A stretch of DNA of 64,000 nt from Holothuria scabra (lineage: Eukaryota; Echinodermata; Holothuroidea; Aspidochirotida; Holothuriidae). Under the pieces are notes generated by a model. It worked only from the letters and a program-made list of their open reading frames with translations, made no database searches and was not told where the DNA came from. The position numbers and the translations under genes were made by a program. Positions 46,607 through 58,600 of the stretch are shown in pieces. Positions within the stretch are counted from its first letter, which is position 1, and every line of letters starts with the position of its first letter. The stretch covers positions 76,275,969 to 76,339,968 of the forward strand of contig CM074179.1 in assembly GCA_037179385.1 (NCBI GenBank). The letters run 5' to 3'.

Positions 46607-49600
46607 ATATATTCTTAAATATCTTGAAGTCACTTAATGTTCGATGGGTTTCGGTATTGAAAAGCATTGATTGATAAATTCTTTTTGACAATTTCTAATA
46701 CTTTGAGACAGATTCGCAACAAGACTGTAATGGGAACGGCGTTCTAACTGATATGTGTTCCTGCTCTACTATTAACGAAGGCCCTATATGCAATTTCGAT
46801 GAAACAAACGGTATGTGGTATCGATGATCATTTAACTGGTGCAAGACCCAACCCATACGGTAGTCCCTATTTCAATAAGTTTACTTTATTGAGATGGTTA
46901 CGCGAGGAATTTGAAGTAATGACACTCAGTGTTTACTCTGTGATCAATGACTTTGGCGTGTAGCAAAAACGTTTAACCTGAGTGTATAATTTGATTTCAC
47001 AATCTTGTTTACCTGTAAATGTTGTTAATTATTAGAAATTACCGTAGACGTTAATATTTCTTCGAAACCATAAAGGTAAACGCGACCTCTCCTGTCTTTA
47101 ACTTCATGTTACAATGACGCAAAATGCGATGAAGATTTTTTAAATATCTGTACTATGTGAAAGGATATTTGCATTTTATAGCAATTAAAGCTACATCATG
47201 CCTGCACGCATCACTATTGTTTCCTATTAATCTTCCTTTTATAGTACAGTTGTCCATATCCAAAGCATTACTTTCATTCATTTTGCTTCGCATGGACATA
47301 CGTAACATAAAAAGCAGCTCTGCATGGGGTAGGGTTTCATTGAGATCAATATACAACAAGGTCATACAAGACCCAAATGATGTTTTTCCATAAACCAATT
47401 TCAATGTCACTTTAGCAGGAAAATCCTCAGGGTGTCAAGAAATCACCCCAAAACAAAGAAACCATAGAGGGTTTTAAACCGAACCCCTTCCAAATTTTAA
47501 AAACTTCTCACACGTTGAAAGCTCATTAACTTTACCAATTGAGCTTTAAGTAACCTTTTCAAACTTACAAACATTAAGAACGTTCGAATACGTTTTCTTT
47601 TCATGCGATGCCGTTTTCAGTAAGCATTTAATTTTATTGGATTTTTTGGGCAGACTACGAACCAATCCCACCACCCACTCCACCTACATCGACATCTTCT
47701 TGTGGATCAACAGTACAATTATCTTACGTATCTTCTAACGCCAACGTGCTGCTATATCCAAACTCCTTTATTGACGGCGCCCCAGTTGACGCTAATCCAT
47801 GTGTGTGGGATATTAACGGACCAACAGGCTCTCATCATGCGATCATATTTCAAGATTTCAATCTTGAGCTTGGTGTAGATGAATTAAGAATTCAGTATAC
47901 CGATGGCCGGGATGCAGACGGTTTCTTGTTGTATTCTTCTTCCATTACCAATTTACCTTATTTGAGGGGAGGGCAGACTTTTGACCTATTGAGAACACCT
48001 GTCATCATAGATTCGCATAGTTTCCAAATTATCTATAGTGGAAACACAGGGGATCTTGACAACAACAAAGGTCCGGTCATTGAAGTCCATTTACTCGGCG
48101 TAGGTGAGTGTAAATGTTGTAAATGTTTGTCATGATGTAGCCTATAATGAAATTACCTAGTTATACATGGATGTGTGAATGATTTATGTATTGACCATAC
48201 GGTAAGGGAATTGTAAGTTTTATACTCATTTGGAATCCAACAACATATTCACTCCTTGGTTTTGTTTTTAGTTTATTTCATCCCAGCATTCAACCATTTC
48301 CTTTTCTTTGTAACATTTTATAATATAACCTGTGTTATTTTGTCATAAATCTCAATCATTATATTATTACCTAACATGTATTGAAATGTTGTCACACTGG
48401 TCGATGGTTAAAATATCTTAAAGAGGCAGACTGTGCCTTGATCAGTGGTCAATGACATGCTTTTTACGAAGTGTATTCACAATTAGAGCATAGTACGTTT
48501 GAAGGCACAGATCATGTAACAAACTCTATAACTCATGAAGCAACGTCAAACATGTAAATTTGTGGACATTGCGAACTCAAATTACCCCGCCCCCCACCCA
48601 AAAAAAAAAAAAAAAAAAAACAAGAAGAAAACTACATAAATGAAATACATCTGTGCACACACGAGTGTTGTACGAACTCACCAACAAGTAGTACGTAGTA
48701 AAGTTGAATAAGTTTATTACCAATACGGTCACCCATTATGTTTCCCTTTGTGATGAGTACGAAAATAATCTTGTGGTATTATACTTTGAAAAATGCACTT
48801 GTACACCGTTAAATGTCTATTTTGTTTACCGAATTCCTGTAAATTCGAAAGTCCAACATAGCATTTACAAAATTGATGTACTACAACCAGAGAGGTTTAC
48901 TAGATTAAGATCTGCTTTTAATTAATGCTAGTCCAAATAGGTTGACCCTTTAGTTGGCGATTATTGACCTAAATAACATGGAATATTTTTGTTGAATACC
49001 TAGAAAACCTCTCCTATATCTTGGTCAACAAAGGGGATTATATAGAATTATGCTGTTATTTCTACGTACACTCTAAAAAATATTTAAACGATTTTGTTTA
49101 AAATTAGGATACTCACGAAGATGGGTATTTCTACTCGAAATAAGTGGAGTACTTCAACTGAATTTGTGCAAAAGTTTACACAAACTGCTGAATTTGTGCA
49201 AAATTTTACACAAATTGAGTTGAAATACTCACTTATTTCGAGTAGAAACACTCATCTTCGTGAGTATCCTAATTTTTAAACACAATCGTTTAAATATTTT
49301 TTAGAGTGCAGTTTTCAACAGTGAAGTTAACACTGTCTCGAGAGTTCAAACCACTGGCTTTTGCTAATGATCACAATGAACAGACATATTCTCCTGATTT
49401 ATGCTAATGAGCATAAGGGGAATAATGGTAAACATTGCTACTGGATTTTCATTTATACTCGCATTCGTTCATGTTATGAAAGGCAAACCCAAATAGAGTA
49501 AAACATAGGGGAGAAGACAACTAGGTTTTAACCTGCGTCCAAAAGTGTCCAAACCGTCAAATGAATTTACGCTATTCAGCTGCTGGCCAAATTAAGGCCA

Positions 49601-52600
49601 GGGAAAAATCTCTCGATCTGCTGTTGGAAATCTACCACACGACTTACCAGACTTGAGCTTAGTTTCTAACACCTGTTAAGCGTTTTGAGACAAAATTTTT
49701 AGACAAAAAAGAACAGTACATCAAAGAGATAAGTGTTGGTATCATTAGGACTCGACGAAAAAGGTTCTCGATGGATCTCCGTCCAAACACACCCCCATGT
49801 TACAGCCACAGTAAGTTGTCATTAATATAAGCAATGGACATTGAATTTTCAGGATAACACACTTTTTTTAAAAACTATTCTTCAAATGATATCTGCCCTC
49901 ATAGTGTGTTTAATCGTGATTCAGATTTTTACTATGAAAATTTTGCTTGTATTGTACAAACCGAGAAGTTATGTGACATAAGTAATTAAGAATGCATGAG
50001 CATGAAGTGAGGCCACTTTGTAGGGAGACGGTAAAATCTCCGGCTCTGGGAGAACTACGAAAGTTATTGACTAGCATTTTCCACTGGAACTGAAATCAGC
50101 TCTCTACTTTGTTCTATTCAAGTAAAAATGATCGACACTTCCTACAATTGTTACATTTCAGGGCTCACTTTCTACTATGTGTAGTCATATGTATAAGTTC
50201 AAAGGTTAGAGATTAACTGAGAAAGAGAGGGCTAATGGATGGAAAGGCATGAACCAGTTTGAATTAAACTGACAGTTCTACAACATCGTAAGTGAATGAC
50301 TATATTAATGTATCACTGACAACTTCGGAAAAAGTCGCCCACTTTGCAGACTGTACTAACACAATCTTTAATTTTGTTTTATATTGTGGAAAATGTTATC
50401 TTCCTAAAGTACTGTGTAGTCTAGGTCTTTCAATTATTTGTGCAAAGGCTTGTCTGCAGGAATATTTTCAAGGAACAGTGAAACTTTGGAGGGGCCCAGG
50501 CTTCATCAAAATAACGGCAAATAATGCGTATATCGTTTAATGTCGACTATGTTCTTACTTCTGACAGGAATATGTTCGACTTCCTGTTTGAACGGTGGTC
50601 AGTGCTCCGCTTCATGTGACTGTAACGACGGTTTTCAGGGTCAAGTCTGTGACCAGAGTAAGTGCTCTTACTACATCCAATGCATAGCGCGACTTACGTT
50701 TCTCAGGTACTATGAGAAAGGTATGGTATTATTGTGTACCTAACTGGGTCAGAACTCAAGGGGCTTAACCCATTTCAACTAAAGCCTGTCCCGAACAAAT
50801 CCCCCTTCTACACGAATCAGGACCTAACGGCGTAGGATTGAAAGCTCTTTCAACATTAAAAAAGAACCTAAAGACCTAATCACCTAGTTGAAATCCATCA
50901 CAAATACTTCCCAGTAGGTTTAAATATACCTTAGGGCATTATCAACGGACTCGTCTTAATTTGCTTCTTAATTCAACTTTCTTTTAACATAACACTCATT
51001 AAACGAGAATATTCCGAAATTTAAAATAAAAAATTTATAGGTTACAAGGGTTAAGTTGTTTAATCTATTTTTGAAATTATGATATAAGGTAATTCATTCA
51101 CCGAAATTAATACATTCCATTGTGCAAAAATTTAGTCAGACATCGTCACCGTTATGGCATTAGGCTTTATTAATGTGGCTTTCAAAAGCAAATACGAAAT
51201 GTCAGGCACGTTGCCATGATTGTGTCATGGGGGAGGGGTTGGTGTCTTGGGGGTCACTACATGTGATAAAAGTCTAAGGATAGAGAAAAAAAAACCGTTA
51301 TGTTAAATTTTATGCATTGCAAAGTTGGGTCATGGGGGGGGGGGAGGTTTAACGCCCAATCTCCCCCCCCCCCCCCGTGGCTGCGCCACTGCGAAATATA
51401 GGCAAACGACAGTTTAAAATAATAAAAATAAGAACTGTTAACATCGCATGCAACCTTGTTCTACCTGGCATCTTCAAATAAGACTATAAAAATCAGTAAA
51501 CTTTAAGGAATGTTAACATCAAAATCACTTGCCTATGGAAGCAGGATGTAGAACATGTGAACTGACACACCCTTTTCAACTAAGAGGGGGCATTACGATG
51601 TTTTCAAGGAGTTGAATACAATTTTGAAAAGAAATATTTATGTCTTACGTCTTTGACGTTTTCAAAAAAAAGATAAGGCAGAAATTTGGCCGTGGTACGT
51701 AATTTAGCTTCTCAATGGAACTAAAAATATATTTTAGGTCTTCAATATTTAAACAATTATATACCGACTGTTTGGTCTAACGGTAAGAGCATCCGCCTCT
51801 CATGCTAATGTCCAGGGTTCTATTCCCAGGTCGACGATACCAAAGACTCTAAAAAAGGGACCTGCTCCTGTTGTGCGTAATGCTCCGCATAAGCAGTGGA
51901 GTAACAAAAACAAGCCAGTAAGGTACAAATGGAAAAAAGGCCGTGGCCGGCTCGACTTCAAACAATAGGTTGGAAACCGGCCTTGAACCCCCATCTAACT
52001 AACTAACTGAATGAACAATTATATCTCGAAGGTTATAACTCAGGTAAAAAATGTAATATAGTCTTTAGACTGCACAGAAGATGACAATTCCTTTCTAAAG
52101 ATAAGCGGATACAAATTTTACTGAATTTAAGAGTGAATTTCCGACACGCTTTCTTTTATTTAACCGAACACAAAGTCTCCTGCACTGCAACTAACACGAT
52201 TTTACTCTAGTACGTGAGACTTTGTCTAAGTGTATGTTGAAAGGGCCTGTCCCTGTCCGTCAGGCTAAATATATACTGTGCTGGACTACCTTAGATAATA
52301 TTAATAACGCTTCTGAAATATGTACTGTATTTTAGTACCGATTTAAGCTCGTGGAACACAGTTGTTCGCCAATCACCTGATCTAATATTAAGTAGATAAG
52401 TTCTGTATGTATAAAAAATGCTTCTAATCTATGCTTTTATCTATAAATGCGCAAGCTGCAACCAAAGCTGGTTTCGGCTACGAATGACTTATAAATACAT
52501 GACACAATTTGAAATACCAAATGCTGTTAAAAATGGTTACGCAATGTGTAGTAAAAAGTGACAGCTGTAAATTTGAATATCACAAAACCTGTCAGAAATT

Positions 52601-55600
52601 TTTGAATTCAATCTACTTGAATAATTTCTCTTTCTTTATAGCTACTCCCCAGGACTACACGTGTGTTGTTAAGAATGCCTATGCGAAGTCTGACTTTGCG
52701 TATCCCGTCCAGTTGTACGCCATTGCCGGTACAAATACAGTTGATTCGGCGTCCATTAGTTTTCATATTTACAACTTTGAGAGTCCTCACATTTATAAAA
52801 GCCTTCCACCAAATGCAGTGACAGAGAGCACAACATTCGGTGGTGTTCTTTCCTTGCCAAGTACTTGCAACGCGAAGTGGGGCAGGACACAGATTCTGGC
52901 ATGCTCATTTGGGGGAGACGATTTTCATGAGCAGATCGACATTCCAACTATCGTGAACACCAAGTCTGGTGAGGAAGACCTCGTTCATAGTTTTAAATGA
53001 TTATTTAATTATTGAAAGAAGAGTAATTATTTTTTTTCTACTTGTTTTGAAAACTGCGTGCTTTGTAGACCTTACGAATTGACCTCAAGCAACATCATGG
53101 TTTGGATAAAGCACGATGTAGTTAGGAGGACAAAGACTTTAAACGCAGGAATATTCGTGTAGGATGCAATAAAACCCACCTGACCCTATTGGACTAAAAT
53201 TTCTGTGACGATATATGCAGGATGCCTTTTGGAGTATTCATATTATAAACAAAACAATTCAACCACTTTGCCAGACTGTGTCAAAACTACAACTAATATA
53301 AATAACCAGAGATGTTGTCATTGGCATTAAAGAAATTCATATCAGTTTTGCTGAGACAACATCTCATATTGAACATTTCTAGACATTCTGAGACATTATC
53401 TAACGTAGCAGTAATTTGGTTTTAAGTGTAGTGTGTCGTGCTCGTGATTTAATCAAGATACGGCATATTTTTTTTCTTATTTCATCACGGACTTTCATAC
53501 GGAAAACGATCAGGACCTATGACAATTAACTTTTCACGTTGAGTGATATTTAACAGCCACAATAAAACCAATCTCCTTGTGCTAACGGCACATTCAATAC
53601 GAGTGGATATATTGGGGCGTATGTCTAGTGTTTTTCCGTATATCAGGAAACTAAATTACCTCAATAGAGTAATTATCTATCAAACCCTTTATTTTTGAAA
53701 ACTTGCTTAGTTAACTCTTTGAATAGTGCTATTCTTTTTCTCTGGTTAAAATACATAACAATGCTACAAATTCTTTTACTTAATTTGGAAAATAAAAGGA
53801 ATGAAATGTTCAAAATAGTATTGCAATGCATTTGATATGTAAGATTTGTTATATGCGACAGAATTAGTTAATTACTAAGGCGCCTGTTCCTATCATAATT
53901 TATTAGCAGAAATGTCGTAATCTTCATAATGAAGATCTAGCTAGTAAAACAATTAAGCCCCTTAAAGGGAGAAGAAGTTATTTTGAAGCCGCAGTTTAAT
54001 CTCACATTTTCTTCTTATTTCTCTTCAAAGTATCTTTCCCACTATTGCACTTTTATATCGTATATTCAAGTTAAACCAAGCGGTTTCAAGAGTCAATCTT
54101 GGAACAAGTCAGTCTCCTACATCTACTTCATATTGGGCTGTCTGCTACTGCCCTTTCACACGGGAAGGAATTTACTTTTGCAACATCCATTTCAAAAGTG
54201 TTCAGAATTTTAAGTCCATGATATTAGGAAGTGCAATTTATCATTTCATTTATGGTGTGTTTTCCTCCTTCTCATTTGTTTGAAAGATCTTATAAGACCG
54301 GCCGGTCGTTTCACAAAAACTGTAAGTATTGGTGACGAAAAGGCTACGTTTGGCGTTGATGTTCTTGAATCCAAGCAACACGCTTTAAGATGGCGATACA
54401 ATGGTCAAGTACAAGAGAAGTGGAATGCTCAATCTTCTATTACTATCAGCAACATAAAGGCAAAAGATGGCGGCATTTACGAATGTTTTATTCTTGGGGG
54501 CAGTGAATATGACGCCGTAAAATATCGTCTTATTGTTCGAGGTAGGTACCATCACAGTTTTAAAACGGCTGATTCCCCCAATTGATCCAGTTTAAAGGCA
54601 AATACATTTTGCGTTTTGTAAAAGATAAAAAAGATCGGTGTCGGAGAGGCTTTTTATTTAATTTTAGCTTGTTTCATGAAACATAACTAAATCAATTGGC
54701 ATATATATCCAAATATTTCTGTAAAATATTATCCGAAGTCAATTCACATTTAAGCAGCGTTTTCAGATTTATTGCAGATATTTGGGTAAAAGGACATGAC
54801 TCAAAGCGGTTTTTCTTGTATTGGAATTTAATGGTTGTATCAGGCGCTGGTCCAGACATGCCAAAAAGTGGCTGACTTTGGAGAAGGCAGGGCAAATAGG
54901 GTTGCTGCATTGCCTCCCACCCCCACCCCTCCTTGGATCCGCACCTGTGTATTACTTCAAAAATACAACGATAGATATTTTCTTAAAACTGGAAGGAAAA
55001 ATTCATGTGCGGTTAATAAAAGAGGAAGGAGAAAAAAATACACGTATTTTTTTAAAGTCTAATTTACAGCAAAAGTATTGATCGGTACACAGGAATTTTT
55101 TTTTTGGTCAGCTTAACTTGACTTTCTTGCAAATGAATGAATACAGAACCGACAAAAGGAGCTAAATTTCCAAGGACAACACATGATAAATATTATAACC
55201 CTTTCTTTGTGCACTCTTAAGTATGTGTTCAGCAATCAAACACCTATTTAGTCTCCTCTTTTGTAAACAGACCTAAATTCTGCACAGGCTTAGCGATTAA
55301 CTACTACGTTTTTAGCAATGAAACTTGTTTTAAAACAAAATTCATTGTTTGCGAAATTGCCTAGAAAGGTTTGGACCAAGGAAATCTTTAACACCTATAT
55401 TTTCAAAGGGAGATCACTTAATCGTGTGGCTAGCCCTTTCGTGCCCACATGACCAGACGCAGACACTTTATCTTAATGAAGAGACCGGTCAACAGATCAT
55501 GTATTGTACAGCCCTTCAAACTGTCACTTTCATTTTTTTAAAGAGATTTACACACACATACATACAGCACATGCCCGTACTTCATTGCTTACGGGGTACA

Positions 55601-58600
55601 GAGACAGTTCCTCGTTAGGAAATCATCGGAATAACCCTTAAGCCGGTCAAGTCATGCAGCACCTGAATGTCGTGAACAAGGGCGGGCTCTTGCATGCCAC
55701 GAGACAGAGCTCACGGCAGTGTCCAAATTTTCCGGTAGCTACGCCAGTTACGAGTTCCGCGTGAGCGAGGAAGGACGCGCGAGCCTTGAGTCCGTACCCG
55801 CTAAGGCACTGTTCACAAAAAAAAAAAACAAAAAAAAAAAAAACTAGGATTTAGCCCACAGTTTTGGCAAAAACAATGGAGTAAGAACAATAATGCAGTG
55901 CCCCCGGCAACAATGGACCATGCTAGATAAGCCAGAATGATGTGAGCCACGGCGGTCAACGAATCCAACTCACTAACCAACATCTTTTTTGTACTTGTGA
56001 GGTGATGGATTGATTTTGAACAGAAATGTAATAGGAAAAGTTAACCCTGCTTTCCAGCTTCAAAACTAAAGTTTTTAAGGTATGTTAATGTATAGGAAGC
56101 TTTTAGAATTTTAAAAATAGTTATTTCGACCTTAACAATGGTTTTAAGTTGCCAATGTTTGCGCCATTATTATTTGAAATCTACTAAATTCGCCTAGTTA
56201 AAAACAGACTTAAGCAAGCCACATATCTCATTTCAATAGAAAATTAACAAACCCACATGCAGTGTTTCTAATGTCACTTTCTATATGTTACATACATTCC
56301 TCTTACAACATCATGATTAAAGGTTATATAGGCTACTGTGAATTTCAAAGGAAATTGGCCATATGCAAGGTTACACAAGGCATAAAGTGACGCCGGCAGC
56401 TACAGTGCCGTTTTCATAATTGTTTTCATAACACTACCAGTTTCTTCCATTATAAGTTTTTAATTTTGAAAAATATTGTCCGTCTAACATAAGACAACAC
56501 AAGTTTTGGGAAACTTTTATAATATTAACGGAGGACCTTAGCTGGTAGGCCTCAGATAACCTATGTAAGAAAAGATATCTCCAGTCACCGTGTAACCTCA
56601 AATTTCCCAAATGGAAGTGCAGATTTTCAGTAATCCACGAACTTTTGGAATTTCCGTTAAGTAAATCCAGAATCCAAACTTTTAACTTCAGCCTTTCAAG
56701 CTACATATTTTTAAATATTTAAAAAAAAAAACTTCGGCGCGTATCGCAATTAACGCCCATAGTATGTACACTGATGTTAACTGTTAACACTTATAAAGAA
56801 TAAAAGGGAAAGTTTGGCCCCTTGGTCCCCTGGAATAATGTCTAGCTACACCACAACATTCAACGATGAAAAATGGGTATAGGATGTACTACATACTTCA
56901 TTAGGCTAAATGTACATAGCGACATGTCTGGACTAGTACGTACCATGTTTTGAAACCCTTAACTGTCGTTTCAGGCCTAGGGTTGGTGGACAGTTTTCTT
57001 CTGCACTTGGGAAGTTTCAGACCTCTTTCGATGCTTTCTCTCAGTTTGTGTTACCGTGTACATTCCATGTGCAGTGAATGAGAAATCGTATAACTTACTT
57101 TGGGGCTCGGTTTCATCATTTTGAAGCGCCCTCTTTTTTCAAAACAGGGCAGTTTGTGTATGAGTTCATGAATTTGAAAAGAGTTGTGAATGGAAAATAT
57201 ATTAAAAGTGTCTATAAAAATGCTCAGAAATTCGGTTTTTGCCTTCTCCTCTAAATTATCACAATTAAGTCGCTGTTCAAATAACGGCATACAAACCTCA
57301 ATTAGATGCCCACGATAATAATCGTTTGTGTGATATTCCGTTGTAATGTTTAATGATGAGAACCTGTGCTGACGTGCTAATTTATCATCGTTTATAAGTT
57401 GGAAAATACCAGCCTTGCCAAGTAACTTGCTTTTAAGTTAAGGATGGAATATTAAACATAAAAAAGTAAAAAATTGAAATGAAAAATTGAAAATCATGAA
57501 AACTTTATCTCGGGTGCTGCGACTTGATCAAATAAACAACCTCTGGTGAACTTCATTGCCAGTTTAAAAAAAAAAAAACCAGTCAGAGAATTCCCTGCAA
57601 AGCTAACTTGTAGAATTTGGTAAGACACTGCACATCAAAAAAGACACTAAAAGTAAGCCAACTCAAGGTGGTCACTACCTTTTAAGTCTCACTCTGTCAA
57701 CTTGCATGCAAGCGGGGATTGTTGCTGTGTTGATAGAACACATCACCAAATTACGGACCTACGCAACGCAAGTGTTTTTAAAGAATATACGGTTAATGGA
57801 CATACCTCTTCAAATAAAATTTATTAACTTACTGTCCTGAATCTCTGTCCTAAAAATAACAGTGATTATAATAAGGAAGAAGGGAAAAAGAAAAAAAAAA
57901 ACGAAATGTAACTCGAATCTCCGGCTGAACACGCTTACGCCAGGAAGTCCCGCTACTTTTATCCTTCTGTAAGAAAAAATGGATCTCCGCAAAATCTTGT
58001 CTGCGTCCTTTTAGACACTCACGCTAGAGAAATTTATGTTTGTCTTACAGGTTGTCCTGACAACATGTACGGAACTGAATGTGCTCAGACATGTCCTACT
58101 TGCCAAAATGGAGGTACTTGTAGTGACGTATACGGAACCTGTATCTGTCCACCTGCCTATGCTGGCGCAGTGTGTGAGGAAGGTGGGTTATCTTGCATTG
58201 ATATTTTACAATATGAATATTATGACGGATGAATTTATGCAGAATTTAAACTGTTTTAATTTTTAAGAACAAAAGGTATTAGAGTTTATGCTACGGAGAT
58301 AACCTATAAGCAGTTTGATTAGATGGTTTATTAACGTTACTTTAAAAGCTAAATTCAATAACATCAAGGAAGTAAACATAGTTTAGGAAATGTATGACAT
58401 AAAATATTACCCTAGGTTTGTTTAAATAATTATTAAGGTCAATTTGGGCGTAACATATTTATATCACAGCGCAAAATCTAGACACTTTTAAGTCAAAAGA
58501 CTTTGTTGTATTTTTCTGTTAAACACTCTTTGTTCGAAAATTGTCTTTTTATGCCATTATGACCGACGAAGTTCTATGCGAGGACTCCCACCCCTTCTTC

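Noticed and set aside
51763..51840. Possible functional tRNA gene
   Set aside because: The A- and B-box-like segments belong to a SINE with a non-tRNA body, a repeat tail and target duplications. No clean acceptor stem is visible.
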